From Methanomicrobiaceae archaeon (GTDB taxonomy: Archaea; Halobacteriota; Methanomicrobia; Methanomicrobiales; Methanomicrobiaceae): a stretch of DNA of 64,000 nt. Of the stretch, positions 16,390-30,100 are shown piece after piece. The stretch lies in contig JARVGI010000001.1 of NCBI GenBank assembly GCA_029762625.1, positions 1 to 64,000 on the forward strand, read 5' to 3'. The position numbers were made by a program, and so were the translations under genes. The notes beneath the pieces were generated by a model. That model was not told where the DNA came from and made no database searches. It saw only the letters and a program-made list of their open reading frames with translations. Position 1 is the first letter of the stretch. Each line of letters opens with the position of its first letter.

Positions 16390-16721
16390 TGGAGATCCGG
16401 CAGCTGGTCATTGCCGGGGTGGCACTCGCCCTCGTCATCGGTGTTGCGGCGGTATTTTTCGCCTCCGGGGATCCCGACGGCCTTGAGAGCACGGCGCTGT
16501 TCGTCCAAGGGGAAAAGACCCTGACCGGTGACTCTCCCGAGGAGGGAGACCCGGAGGCCATCGGTGCGGGGACATTCGAGTACGAGGCGCCGATGCCGGA
16601 CTACACGCTCGGGGAGGATGCAGGAAAGCCCGGGGAAGTCATGGCGATAATTGCCGGTATCGTGATATCGTTGGTTGGGGTCTTCGCCATTGCCAGAGTT
16701 GCATCGGCAGGAAAGGCCTGA
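16386..16721 (+). CDS. cbiN: PDGLE-domain (CbiN-like) membrane subunit
   Basis: A 111-residue protein with two membrane helices (about residues 8-27 and 83-105) and an external loop starting DPDGLE, the hallmark of the CbiN/NikN-type accessory subunit that assists metal loading by CbiM. It overlaps cbiM by 4 bases and is followed by a T-rich tract (16723-16732) 20 bases before cbiO, which could lower downstream expression. The short loop is acidic. Confidence 0.85.
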   Translation: MMEIRQLVIAGVALALVIGVAAVFFASGDPDGLESTALFVQGEKTLTGDSPEEGDPEAIGAGTFEYEAPMPDYTLGEDAGKPGEVMAIIAGIVISLVGVFAIARVASAGKA

Positions 16722-16751
16722 CTTTTTCTTTTCCGGGACATACCTGTATCC

Positions 16752-17585
16752 ATGCACATCCTCGAGACGAGGGATCTCTGCCACTCCTACGGAGAGGGAA
16801 TACACGCGTTGCGCGGGGTGAATTTCATCGCCCCGAGAGCCTCGACCATAGCCGTGCTGGGGCCGAACGGCGCGGGCAAGAGCACGCTGTTTCGGCATTT
16901 CAATGGCCTGCTGTTTCCGACATCGGGGGGGGTGTTCTATCGCGGCGAGGCGGTCTCCCGGGCAACCGTGCGCGAGGTGCGCAAGCAGGTGGGCATCGTC
17001 TTCCAGAATCCCGATGACCAGATCTTTTCGCCGACGGTCCGGGAGGATGTGGCGTTCGGCCCGGTGAACCTCGGGCTTGATGCCGAGACCATCGAGCACC
17101 GGGTCGATGAGGCCCTCTCCCTTCTGGGGGTCGAGCATCTTGCTGACCGGCCTCCCCATCATCTCTCGGGCGGGGAGAAGAAACGGGTCGCCATCGCAGG
17201 GGTCATCGCCATGGAACCGCAGGTGCTCGTCCTCGACGAACCGAGCTCGGGACTCGACCCGCAGGGGGTGGACACCCTGACGGCGTTCCTCAGGACCCTC
17301 CCCCGGCGGTTCGGGATGACGATCATCTTCTCCACGCACCACGTCGATCTCGTCCCCGAACTCGCCGACTATGTCTATGTGCTCGACCGTGGAGCGGTCA
17401 TCGGGAAGGGCTCTGTGGAGGAGATCTTCTGTGAAGACGACCTTCTGCGCAGGGCGCGGCTGCGCGAACCCCTGTTGCTGCGGCTCGTCCGCATCCTGCG
17501 GGAGCATGGCGTCGAACTCGCCTCCGGGTATGGGCAACAGGAGGTCGAGGATGCAATCGTGAACCTGATTCGGGAGAAGGAATGA
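16752..17585 (+). CDS. cbiO: CbiO energising ATPase
   Basis: A 277-residue ABC ATPase of the ECF cobalt/nickel transporter. Walker A is GPNGAGKST (about residues 37-45), the Q-loop FQNPDDQIF, the signature LSGGEKKRVAIAG, Walker B LVLDEPSSG and the H-loop STHHVD. The C-terminal extension is typical of CbiO. It overlaps cbiQ by 4 bases, so subunits are translated together. Confidence 0.93.
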   Translation: MHILETRDLCHSYGEGIHALRGVNFIAPRASTIAVLGPNGAGKSTLFRHFNGLLFPTSGGVFYRGEAVSRATVREVRKQVGIVFQNPDDQIFSPTVREDVAFGPVNLGLDAETIEHRVDEALSLLGVEHLADRPPHHLSGGEKKRVAIAGVIAMEPQVLVLDEPSSGLDPQGVDTLTAFLRTLPRRFGMTIIFSTHHVDLVPELADYVYVLDRGAVIGKGSVEEIFCEDDLLRRARLREPLLLRLVRILREHGVELASGYGQQEVEDAIVNLIREKE

Positions 17586-18400
17586 TAGAGCTTCTCGCCT
17601 CCATCGAGCGCGACGCGGGGGGTTCCAGCATTATCCACGGCATTGATGCACGCATCAAGCTGCTGGTATCGATTGCGGTCATCGTCGCCGCGGTCGCCTA
17701 TCCCTATGCGGTCTCGGTATACTGGTTCGGTCTGCTATTTGGCGGTGTTCTGGTCATTCTCTGGGCGGCGTCGCGGCTCTCCCCGCGCACGTACCTCCAG
17801 CGTTTTCTCATGGTCCTGCCCTTCGGGTTTTTCCTGATCGTCTTCCAGATATTTTTCAAAAATCCCCATTACGAGTCATTCTCCCCGCTGTTCGTTCTTC
17901 CTGCCGGGATGACGATCTGGACGGAATCGGTGGAGTTTGCATCGATCCTCATGGTGAAGTTCGTCATCTGCATCTCCTGTGTCATCCTCCTTTCGTCCAC
18001 CACACCTATCCACGATCTCCTCCGGGGGGCACGCAGGCTGGGCCTCCCCTCGGTCGTAGTGCTCTCGCTCGGCATGATGGTACGCTACCTCTTCGTCTTC
18101 GCCGGCATGTACGACCGGGTGGGTGCAGCCCTCGCCGCGAAGAATTTCCACCCTCTGGATGCATCCCTCCCCTACCGCTACCGGATCAGGACGCTCGGGT
18201 ATACAATCGGGATGTTTTTTATCCGGAGCTACGAACAGGGCGAACGGACCTACGCGTGCATGCTCTCCCGCGGGTACGGTGCGGACTGCCTTGATGCACT
18301 CCCCCCGAAACCGTTCACCGCACCCGAGCGTGCGGCATTGCTCTTCTCGTTCCTCTTCGTGGTTGCAGGCGCGGTTGGCTGCTGGGTGATGACCGCATGA
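17582..18400 (+). CDS. cbiQ: CbiQ transmembrane coupling subunit
   Basis: A 272-residue T-component of the ECF transporter. Hydrophobic segments alternate with the two Arg-rich coupling helices, LLRGARRLGLPSVV near residue 145 and LSRGYGAD near residue 227, which dock onto CbiO. Its N-terminus (ERDAGGSSIIHGIDAR) fits CbiQ from methanogens. It closes the operon and is followed by a T-run. Confidence 0.92.
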   Translation: MIELLASIERDAGGSSIIHGIDARIKLLVSIAVIVAAVAYPYAVSVYWFGLLFGGVLVILWAASRLSPRTYLQRFLMVLPFGFFLIVFQIFFKNPHYESFSPLFVLPAGMTIWTESVEFASILMVKFVICISCVILLSSTTPIHDLLRGARRLGLPSVVVLSLGMMVRYLFVFAGMYDRVGAALAAKNFHPLDASLPYRYRIRTLGYTIGMFFIRSYEQGERTYACMLSRGYGADCLDALPPKPFTAPERAALLFSFLFVVAGAVGCWVMTA

Positions 18401-18422
18401 GATCGAGAACCCGGATGCACCC

Positions 18423-18428
18423 TTTTTT
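18423..18428 (+). terminator. T-run after cbiQ
   Basis: Six T residues 22 bases after the cbiQ stop and 27 bases before the next gene, a plausible archaeal transcription end. Confidence 0.35.
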
Positions 18429-18454
18429 GTAGATCGCCGCACAAGTGCACTAGC

Positions 18455-18763
18455 ATGGAGAGCCAGTTCGGACGCGGTTTTGTCACCAATCTCGTGCTGA
18501 TCGCCAAACATTTCGGCCTTCCTCCCGATGAGGCATGGGTCGGGGTCGCCGACCATATCACCGAGATGGAGCTGCCCGACCGGTTCAGGGGGACCCCTGT
18601 CGAGGAGCTGACCATGAATTTGCGCAAGCGCATTCTCTGGCACCAGGCCGGGGTGATGGATAAGGAGGACGCGGCCGAGGTGGTCAGGGCCCTGAACCGT
18701 CTCGTGGTTGCCATCGACAGGGAACTGGGCATACAAGACCCGCAGGTGGGCAAATATGACTGA
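18455..18763 (+). CDS. Conserved hypothetical protein (about 100 residues)
   Basis: A 102-residue soluble protein with no recognised domain. It is helical and acidic (LIAKHFGLPPDEAWVGVADH, EELTMNLRKRILW) and ends ELGIQDPQVGKYD. Codon use and length look like a real gene. It lies between the metal transporter and gyrB, all on the plus strand, with no close coupling to either. No Cys, signal peptide or membrane helix. Function unknown. Confidence 0.7.
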   Translation: MESQFGRGFVTNLVLIAKHFGLPPDEAWVGVADHITEMELPDRFRGTPVEELTMNLRKRILWHQAGVMDKEDAAEVVRALNRLVVAIDRELGIQDPQVGKYD

Positions 18764-18835
18764 GGCGGAACCTCTTTCCACAGATTAATGGTGTGGCAGA
18801 ACCAATTACTACTGTGATTGTCTATCCGAACGTAA

Positions 18836-23288
<4,453 letters not shown>

Positions 23289-23295
23289 TCCCTTC

Positions 23296-23300
23296 TTTTT
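23296..23300 (+). terminator. Pyrimidine/T-run after gyrA
   Basis: Five T residues inside a C/T-rich tract 8 bases after the gyrA stop. Confidence 0.3.
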
Positions 23301-23376
23301 CCCCTCCCCCGGTCCGGCGCCCACCGTCACACCTATTAGGACGCAGCGGGTCTCATACTCCCGTGGAGTGTGTGGC

Positions 23377-23793
23377 ATGTACCAGACAGACATTTCCCTG
23401 ACGACGCACGGGGAGGGCGATATCATTGACCTGACGCCGGAGGTGCGCTCGGCGGTTGCGGAGAGCGGGGTGCGTGAGGGGCTCGTGAACCTCTTCATCC
23501 CCGGGTCGACCGCGGCCCTGACCACCATCGAGTTCGAGCCGGGCGTGCTCAGTGATCTCCGACGCGCCCTCGCGGTACTGGCGCCGGACAGCATTTCCTA
23601 CGAGCACGACCGGGCATGGGGCGACGGCAACGGCCGGTCACATGTAAAAGCGGCTCTCGTCGGCCCGTCGCTGACCATCCCGCTCCGGAATGGATCGATG
23701 CTCACCGGAACGTGGCAGCAGATCGTGCTGCTGGAGCTTGATGTACGCTCGACGCGGCAGCGGACGGTGCACGTCACCGTGCTGGGGCCGTAA
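23377..23793 (+). CDS. YjbQ family protein (UPF0047)
   Basis: A 138-residue beta-sandwich protein of the YjbQ family, members of which show weak thiamin-phosphate synthase activity. Landmarks: REGLVNLFIPGSTAALT, SYEHDRAWGDGNGRSHVKAA with the conserved His, and GTWQQIVLLELD near the end. ATG 23377 follows GGAGTG; the longer reading overlaps gyrA. Stand-alone gene. Confidence 0.85.
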   Translation: MYQTDISLTTHGEGDIIDLTPEVRSAVAESGVREGLVNLFIPGSTAALTTIEFEPGVLSDLRRALAVLAPDSISYEHDRAWGDGNGRSHVKAALVGPSLTIPLRNGSMLTGTWQQIVLLELDVRSTRQRTVHVTVLGP

Positions 23794-23850
23794 CCAACCT
23801 GGCCGGAGGGTGGGCGCAAACGCGAAAGTTGGGTGGGAGAAAAAAATCAG

Positions 23851-24114
23851 TCAGTCAAGCGGCACTGTTTCGAGCTGGGAGACCAGCTCCCAAATCCTGG
23901 TCCGTGCATGGACCGGCATATTGGGGTCGTTGCTTATCTCATCGATCATGGATATGGCGGTTGCTGCACGCAGGCCGAGCCCCTGCGAATCATCCATAAG
24001 CACCTTGCGTGTTTCATCTGCAACTCGGCGGATATTCCGCGGAATGGTGCTATCCTCCATAATATGCTGCAACATCTGGATACACGTATGTATTGTGTTT
24101 TCCGGATTTGTCAT
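23851..24114 (-). CDS. UPF0147 family protein
   Basis: An 87-residue all-helical protein of the archaeal family UPF0147. Recognisable segments are [40 protein letters not shown] and [12 protein letters not shown]. The ATG follows GGGAGGG, and AATTAATAC about 20 bases upstream provides a TATA-like box. Function unknown. Confidence 0.85.
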   Translation of the reverse strand: MTNPENTIHTCIQMLQHIMEDSTIPRNIRRVADETRKVLMDDSQGLGLRAATAISMIDEISNDPNMPVHARTRIWELVSQLETVPLD

Positions 24115-24150
24115 AGGTACAACCCTCCCAGTATTAATTAGGTACAGCCC

Positions 24151-24158
24151 TATATAAG
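24151..24158 (+). promoter_or_regulatory. TATA box deciding the start of the p27-like gene
   Basis: TATATAAG centred 31 bases before ATG 24186. Transcription should begin near 24180, which excludes the upstream in-frame GTG at 24159 and implies a nearly leaderless mRNA. Confidence 0.6.
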
Positions 24159-24185
24159 GTGATTGAGAATTCCGGTGATTTGTGC

Positions 24186-24545
24186 ATGAAAAAGCCCGAT
24201 GAGATTATGGCCGATTACCTCCTGAAGGGAGGAAAAATGCTGTCGAAAGCGTGCAACGCCTGCGGCTCCCCCCTCTTTGAGTACAAGGGGGAGACCCTCT
24301 GCGTGGTCTGTGCCGAACAGGGCGGGGAGATTACAGAAGCGCCCGCCGCCCGCGCCCCAAACGAAGCGCCCCCTGCTCCGGAACTGCCGACGCCCGCGGG
24401 CAGCGGGGTATCGGCCCTTGCCGAGGAACTCGACCGCACGCTCGTGTACCTCTGCGAGCGCATCCGCAGCGAAGCGAGGGCCGAGGACTGCCTCATGCTC
24501 ATGGAGTGCGTGGCGCAGGGCATCGAGGTGCGCCGCCATCTCTGA
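24186..24545 (+). CDS. Zinc-ribbon protein of the Sjogren/scleroderma autoantigen p27 family
   Basis: A 119-residue protein. Residues about 5-45 match the archaeal p27-like family: [14 protein letters not shown] followed by a zinc ribbon Cys23-x2-Cys26 ... Cys39-x2-Cys42 ([13 protein letters not shown]). A Pro/Ala-rich linker leads to a C-terminal helix region ([19 protein letters not shown]). Function is unknown in archaea. Start chosen from the TATA box position. The convergent hef gene ends 10 bases downstream. Confidence 0.85.
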   Translation: MKKPDEIMADYLLKGGKMLSKACNACGSPLFEYKGETLCVVCAEQGGEITEAPAARAPNEAPPAPELPTPAGSGVSALAEELDRTLVYLCERIRSEARAEDCLMLMECVAQGIEVRRHL

Positions 24546-24555
24546 GCCGGTTTCC

Positions 24556-26796
24556 TCACCCGCAGGTGCGCCGCGACAGTTCCCAGATGGTACGGGCGGT
24601 CTTCTCCCCGATCCCCGGCACATTCTGCAACTCTTGCTTCTCAGCGTTGATGACGGCGTGGAGGCTCCCGAAGTGGGCGAGCAGCAGGCGGGCGTGGCGG
24701 GGCCCGATCGCGGGATAGGCCGAAAGGATGTATTCGATCTGCTCCTGCTCCGACCGGTATGACTTTTTCGGGTGCGCGCTTCCCTCTGATCTGCCGCCCT
24801 CCGCCCGCCGGGCGAGCACGAAGATCATCTCGGCGGTCTCCTCGGCCGATGCAGTGAACAGCAGGGTGACCCCCATATCCACGGCGATTGCTGCGAGGGC
24901 CCCCCGCACGGCGTTGGGGTGGATGTTGCGCTGCCCGTAGAGGTCGTCGCCCTCGATGATGAGGACGGGGCGCGGGGCGGCGTCGGCGAGGCTCCGGATC
25001 TGCCCGAGCAGGTCGCGTTCCACGAGCGTGTCCATGAAGTCCCGCGTGGTCTTCCGCTCGATGAGGATGCGGTCGCCGACGGCATAGTCCCCCTGCGCGA
25101 GCCGCCGGATCTCGAGGTTTGCCCCGATGGCGTGGAGCCGCTCGACCACCCGCGATGAGGTCTCACGGTCGTCGGCCGCGATACGCGGCCCTGCAGCAAC
25201 GAACCGGTCGATGGAGGTCTGGCCTTCCGGTGCCTGCGGCGCAGGCGGAGCCTTCGAGGCGCCTGCCATGCTCTTAATCCCGCTCTGCATGGCCTTTTCG
25301 CGGGAGATGCTGACGTAGCTGAACGCTTCATCGGAGGTCCCGGCGGTCACGAGCACCACGATCCTCCCGCTCCCGTGCCTGCCGGTCCTCCCCTTTCTCT
25401 GGATGCTCCTGATCTCGGAGGGGACGGCTTCGTAGAAGATCACCATGTCGGTCGAGGGGACGTCGAGCCCCTCCTCGCCGACCGAAGTGGCGATCAGCAC
25501 CTTGAACGCGCCCTCCCTGAACTGCTGCAGGGTTTCCAGCTGTTTCTTCTGGGTAAGGCCTTTTTCGGCGTCGCGGGATGCCTGTCCCACGAACCGCCTG
25601 CACTCGATCCCTCCGGCGTTGAGGTGGTCGACGAGCACCTGGACCGTGTCCCGAAAGGTCGCGAAGATGATGATGCGGCTCTCGGGGGAGGAGGCGAGCT
25701 GGATGCGGACGAGGTTCTGGGCGAGGTTCAGTTTCGGGTGGAGTTCCTCCTCCCACCCGACCGCGGCATGCAGGATCTGCTGGAACCGGGTGTCCTGCAC
25801 CAGCCGTTTGCTGGCTTTGGTGGCCGCGGCGCTGCCTGCCTCGGAGGATATCTTCTCCAGGTAATGGCGCAGCGAAGTGCTCCCCTGTGATTCTGCGAGG
25901 GAGACGGCATGGCGCAGTTTCATGATTTCGGCGTACACCGACGCGGCCATGTACCCCGATGCGTCCCGCTGCTGTATGCGGCGCTGGATCGATGCGTTGA
26001 GGGCGTTGAGCGCTTTCATGGAGAGTTTTTCCGCGGGGGGGACCTGATAGCCGACGCCGGAGAGTTTTTTGAGGCGGGCGTCCATGAGCGCAAGCAGCGT
26101 GTCCCGCGCGTGCACCAGCGCCGCAGGCAGCTCGACGCTCATGTATTGGATATCGCGCTCGTGGATATAGGGGCGGACGTCGGCATCGTCCTCGGTCCGC
26201 GATTCGATGGCGGCGATAGCCAGGTGCTCGCAGACCTCGTCCACCCGTTCGCGGTTGCTCCCCGGCGACGCGGTCATGGCAAGGATCAGGGGGGCGGTTG
26301 CCGTCTCCATATAGTGGCGCCCGAGGAAGACGTACGAATAGTTGCCGACCGCACGGTGGCATTCGTCGACGATGAGCAGGCTCACATCCGCGAGGTCATA
26401 GCGTCCGGCGATGCAGTCGTTTTTCACCACCTGCGGGGTTGCGCAGATCACCCGCGTCTCCCGCCAGAGGCGCGTGCGTTCCTCGATGCTGGTCTCGCCG
26501 GTGAACATGGCGCACCCCGACCCCGCGCCGTCACCGGTTCCGGGATCGAGAAGATAGCCGTCGAAAAAACGGTGGTGCTGCTCCACCAGCGGTTTGGTGG
26601 GGGCGAGCATCAGGATCTTGCCGCCCCTGTTGTGGAGCCGCGATGCGGCCGTGAGCAGGGCGACAGCGGTCTTCCCGAGGCCCGTGGGGAGTACGACCAT
26701 CGTGTTGCCGTCGAGGGCTTTGATCGCGATGGAGATCTGGTAGGATCGCTCCTCGAGGGAATCGGGGGCGATTAAGGGGTGGCGGACATACGTCAT
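24556..26796 (-). CDS. hef: Hef helicase/nuclease (archaeal FANCM/XPF homologue)
   Basis: A 746-residue enzyme for processing stalled forks and branched DNA. The N-terminal helicase has Walker A PTGLGKT (about residue 38), motif II DECH, and motif VI QRKGRTGR; the helicase insertion region is helical. The C-terminal XPF-type nuclease has ERKTTRDF (ERKx3D site) and ends with a helix-hairpin-helix VPGIGEKTA. Domain order and length match Hef. The ATG at 26796 overlaps the glyS stop (ATGA), so both are co-transcribed. Confidence 0.95.
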   Translation of the reverse strand: MTYVRHPLIAPDSLEERSYQISIAIKALDGNTMVVLPTGLGKTAVALLTAASRLHNRGGKILMLAPTKPLVEQHHRFFDGYLLDPGTGDGAGSGCAMFTGETSIEERTRLWRETRVICATPQVVKNDCIAGRYDLADVSLLIVDECHRAVGNYSYVFLGRHYMETATAPLILAMTASPGSNRERVDEVCEHLAIAAIESRTEDDADVRPYIHERDIQYMSVELPAALVHARDTLLALMDARLKKLSGVGYQVPPAEKLSMKALNALNASIQRRIQQRDASGYMAASVYAEIMKLRHAVSLAESQGSTSLRHYLEKISSEAGSAAATKASKRLVQDTRFQQILHAAVGWEEELHPKLNLAQNLVRIQLASSPESRIIIFATFRDTVQVLVDHLNAGGIECRRFVGQASRDAEKGLTQKKQLETLQQFREGAFKVLIATSVGEEGLDVPSTDMVIFYEAVPSEIRSIQRKGRTGRHGSGRIVVLVTAGTSDEAFSYVSISREKAMQSGIKSMAGASKAPPAPQAPEGQTSIDRFVAAGPRIAADDRETSSRVVERLHAIGANLEIRRLAQGDYAVGDRILIERKTTRDFMDTLVERDLLGQIRSLADAAPRPVLIIEGDDLYGQRNIHPNAVRGALAAIAVDMGVTLLFTASAEETAEMIFVLARRAEGGRSEGSAHPKKSYRSEQEQIEYILSAYPAIGPRHARLLLAHFGSLHAVINAEKQELQNVPGIGEKTARTIWELSRRTCG

Positions 26797-28514
26797 TGCA
26801 CCAGGGCGTTGAACTCGATTGAGCCGTCGAGCAGCGACGCCAGCATGACGGGCAGGTCGTCGATGCCGCATCGGATCTGCTGCATGGTGTCGCGGTCACG
26901 GACGGTCACCGTGCGGTCGTCTTTCGTCTCGTAGTCCACCGTCACCGCAAACGGTGTCCCGATCTCGTCCTGGCGCCGGTAGCGGCGTCCGATGGCACCG
27001 TTGTCGTCGTACTGGGTGAGCACCCCCCGCCCACTCAGCGTCTGCACGATATCGCGGGCGATTGCGTCGAGCCCGTCGCGCGTCATGAGCGGAAAGACCG
27101 CTACCTGGACGGGTGCGATGCCCGGGGGAAGGCGGAGCACACGGCGGATCTCCCCTTCCACGATCTCCTCGTCGTAGGTGTGCTCGAGGATGCTGTAGAA
27201 GATCCGGTCGATGCCGTAGGAGGGCTCGATCACGTGAGGCATGACCTCTTCGCCCCGGACCTCCACCTCCTCCTCCCGCACCTCGTAGGTGTCCGCAGGG
27301 ATGAAGATGCGCTCCCCGTCCACGGTAACCTCGACCCCGTCCTCGCCCGGGTCTGCGTCGGCGAGGGCGTCGGCGATAGCTTTCGCTTTGCCGCGGTACT
27401 TCGGGCCGAGCACGCCCATGTCGGGGACGATGCGCGTGCGGGTCTCGTAGCGTACCCCGTCGTAGGGGACGAAGACTGTGAAAGAATCGCCGCTGTGCCC
27501 GGCATGCGCCCTGAGGTCGTAGTCGGTCCTGTCCGCGATCCCCACCGTCTCCACCCAGCCGAAGCGGCCCGAGTGGATCTCGGCATCCCAGCAGTCCTCC
27601 GCGTAGTGGGCGCGTTCGTCGGGCAGGTGCTGCCGGAATCTCATTTTTGCCGGGTCGACCCCGCTGTGCACCATGAAGTCGTGGGTGAGGGCGACGTAGT
27701 AGGCGACGTACTCGTTTGCCACGAGGCCCGCGTCTACGGCTTCCCGCATGGTGGCGACCACGGGCTCCCGTCCCTTCTCCTGCTGCTCGATGCCCAGAAG
27801 CGGCACGCGGTAGTCTGCATAGGTGCCGAAGGTGGGGTGCTCCTTTTCTTCGGGATGCACGAATATCTCCGCCTCAGCCTGCGAAAACTCCCGCAGGCGG
27901 ATGACGCCCTGGCGGGGCGAGATCTCGTTGCGGTAGGACTTTCCGATCTGCACGGCGCCGAAGGGGAGTTTGTTGCGGTAGAACCGGAGCAGGCGGGCAA
28001 AGTCGGTGAATATGCCCTGCGCGGTTTCCGGCCGCAGGTATCCTTTTCTCTGCGATCCGGGGCCGATGGTGGTCTCGAACATCAGGTTGAACTCGAAGAC
28101 CTCCGTAGACCCGATCTGCTCCTCGCAGGCAGGGCAGGGGAGTTCCTGTATCACCCTGGCGAGCGCCTCTTTTGAGAGTGTCGCTGCGTTTTCCGAGCCG
28201 TGCGCCTCGGCAATGTGGTCGGCCCGCGCGTACTCGCCGCAGTGCGGGCACAGGATCATTTTGTCGGCGAATCCCTTTACGTGGCCGGAAGCGACGTAGA
28301 TCGCTTCAGTGCCCACGGTCGGGCACTCGATCTCGTAGTAGCCTTCGCGGATGATGTAGAAATCTCTCCAGAGGTTTTCGACCCGCCGCTTCATCATGGC
28401 ACCGAGGGGGCCGTAATCGATGAACCCCGCAACTGCCCCGTAGACTTCCGCACTCGGCCAGATGAACCCTCTGCGCCGTGCCAGTTCCATGACGTTATCG
28501 TATATATCGCCCAT
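26793..28514 (-). CDS. glyS: Glycyl-tRNA synthetase (archaeal/eukaryal dimeric type)
   Basis: A 573-residue class II synthetase charging tRNA-Gly. N-terminal ELARRRGFIWPSAEVYG, motif 2 region YRNEISPRQGVIRLREF and motif 3 PSYGIDRIFYSILEHTY are visible, with a zinc-binding style pair CPHCG and CPAC in the first third and an anticodon-binding C-terminus. ATG 28514 gives MGDIYDNVM; the longer upstream reading has no similarity. A 10-bp perfect inverted repeat lies 34-60 bases upstream. Confidence 0.95.
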   Translation of the reverse strand: MGDIYDNVMELARRRGFIWPSAEVYGAVAGFIDYGPLGAMMKRRVENLWRDFYIIREGYYEIECPTVGTEAIYVASGHVKGFADKMILCPHCGEYARADHIAEAHGSENAATLSKEALARVIQELPCPACEEQIGSTEVFEFNLMFETTIGPGSQRKGYLRPETAQGIFTDFARLLRFYRNKLPFGAVQIGKSYRNEISPRQGVIRLREFSQAEAEIFVHPEEKEHPTFGTYADYRVPLLGIEQQEKGREPVVATMREAVDAGLVANEYVAYYVALTHDFMVHSGVDPAKMRFRQHLPDERAHYAEDCWDAEIHSGRFGWVETVGIADRTDYDLRAHAGHSGDSFTVFVPYDGVRYETRTRIVPDMGVLGPKYRGKAKAIADALADADPGEDGVEVTVDGERIFIPADTYEVREEEVEVRGEEVMPHVIEPSYGIDRIFYSILEHTYDEEIVEGEIRRVLRLPPGIAPVQVAVFPLMTRDGLDAIARDIVQTLSGRGVLTQYDDNGAIGRRYRRQDEIGTPFAVTVDYETKDDRTVTVRDRDTMQQIRCGIDDLPVMLASLLDGSIEFNALVQ

Positions 28515-28547
28515 TGCGATCACATTGCTCCATTCTTGGCATGCCCC

Positions 28548-28574
28548 CGGAGCGCACGGCAGATGTGCGCTCCG
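28548..28574. repeat. 10-bp perfect inverted repeat upstream of glyS
   Basis: CGGAGCGCAC (28548-28557) and GTGCGCTCCG (28565-28574) with a 7-base spacer. A TATA-like CCAGTATACAGG lies just upstream on the minus strand (about 28579-28590), so the repeat covers the expected transcription start or the start of the leader. It could be an operator or a leader hairpin. Confidence 0.5.
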
Positions 28575-28803
28575 CAGTCTCCTGTATACTGGTTTGCATT
28601 TCAGACGAGTTAAGCATTCCAATACGGGATGGTGCGTTCCGGGTTCATTCCGGCTGCCGCGGCATCCTGCAGCCCCGTCCCGGGCCCTCCCGCCATGGTG
28701 CCGGACGAAATGAACCTTTTTCTCGACCGAAGGCGAACTTTCTCGTGGAGATGGCGGGGACGGGTCTGTCCCCCGCCGCACAGAGGGACAGGGATAGTTG
28801 GGC

Positions 28804-29703
28804 ATGGCAAGGAATACCAGAGGCCGGGGCACAAAAACCAGTACATTCGGATCGTCGGCACGGATCAATCACGATTCTTCAGAATTTTACGGGTCCCGCC
28901 TCTACGCCGAGCTCTCGCAGGAGGCGGGGGCTGCCGAACGCGAAGTGCCCGTGGACGAGTGCATCCTCGATACCGTGCAATGCGCATCGAGCGAATCGAT
29001 GGATGCCCTGCCTGCGTCCTCGGTGCACCTGATGGTCACCTCGCCCCCGTACAATGTGGGCAAGGTCTATGACGATGATCTCTCCCTTGCTGAATACCGG
29101 GCGTTTCTGTCCCGCGTCTGGCAGGAGACGTACCGGGTTCTGGTGCCGGGCGGGCGGGTGTGCATCAACATCGCCAATCTCGGGAGAAAGCCCTACATCC
29201 CCCTGCATGCCTATGTCATCGAGGATATGGCGAAGCTGGGATTCCTCCTCAGGGGCGAGATCATCTGGAACAAGAGTTCCAGTTCCGGGGTATCGACGGC
29301 ATGGGGGAGCTGGATGTCGGCCGCCAACCCAACGCTGCGCGATGTGCACGAGTACATTCTCGTCTTTTCCAAGGGGCAGTTCGGCCGCAAAAAGATGCCC
29401 GAAGCGGTAAATACCATCACGAAAGAGGAATTCCTCGAGTTCACCAAGAGCATCTGGTCGTTTCCCACCACGTCCGCAAAAAAGATCGGCCACCCCGCCC
29501 CCTTCCCCGTGGATCTCCCCTACCGGTGCATCCAGCTCTATACCTTCGCCGACGATGTCGTGCTCGATCCGTTCATGGGAAGCGGCCAGACCGCTATCGC
29601 CGCCCTCAGGGCCGGGCGCCATTTCGTCGGCTATGAGACGAGCGAGGAGTATGTCTCCCTCGCGAGAAAGAGAATTGAAGACGAATATACGACCCGGACA
29701 TAA
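28804..29703 (+). CDS. Solitary DNA methyltransferase (N4-cytosine/N6-adenine, beta-type)
   Basis: A 299-residue SAM-dependent DNA methyltransferase. The catalytic motif IV is TSPPY (residues 79-83), the form usual in N4-cytosine enzymes; the SAM-binding motif I FMGSGQT follows near residue 258, giving the circularly permuted beta order. No restriction endonuclease, specificity subunit or helicase is adjacent, so it is an orphan. The target is not readable from sequence; CTAG is one candidate because that tetramer seems rare here. ATG 28804 or TTG 28798 may be the start. Confidence 0.87.
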   Translation: MARNTRGRGTKTSTFGSSARINHDSSEFYGSRLYAELSQEAGAAEREVPVDECILDTVQCASSESMDALPASSVHLMVTSPPYNVGKVYDDDLSLAEYRAFLSRVWQETYRVLVPGGRVCINIANLGRKPYIPLHAYVIEDMAKLGFLLRGEIIWNKSSSSGVSTAWGSWMSAANPTLRDVHEYILVFSKGQFGRKKMPEAVNTITKEEFLEFTKSIWSFPTTSAKKIGHPAPFPVDLPYRCIQLYTFADDVVLDPFMGSGQTAIAALRAGRHFVGYETSEEYVSLARKRIEDEYTTRT

Positions 29704-30100
29704 AGCATCCGGCGAACCGGAAACGCAGGGGCGGAGATGAAAAGCACCCGGTGATATTCCGATACTTTTTACATATTTTTTATAATGGCTCATCAACGCG
29801 GTTCGTTTGCCATCCAGCGCCCTTTCGTCTGTTTGTACGGGTTGGCGTGGCTGGCAAAAAACGAGAATTTTCAATTTTAATGGCATAATGCTGCAATTCT
29901 GCGTATTAATCATGATAAATTTCCAGAAAGCCGAAAAGGCTGCCTGCAGGCTCCTGAAGCAAATCGTCACCGTAGCGTATTCTGACAGAGTAAATATTGT
30001 ATATTCTCCCGTAATTCGGGCAAATGGCGCTGTATGGTAATAAAGCAATGTATTTATAATATGAAGGGTATTCTAATGCTAATTTCGCGTGGGAAGGATA
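29704..30100. other. AT-rich intergenic region with promoter of the next gene
   Basis: About 400 bases without a convincing gene on either strand. It is distinctly AT-rich compared with neighbours. TATTTATAAT at 30051-30060, 41 bases before the ATG at 30101, is a good TATA box. The stretch 29780-30040 could hide a small RNA but no box motifs or clear hairpin were found. Confidence 0.45.

Noticed and set aside
24159-24185. GTG start for the p27-like zinc protein
   Set aside because: The TATA box at 24151-24158 would put this codon upstream of the transcription start.
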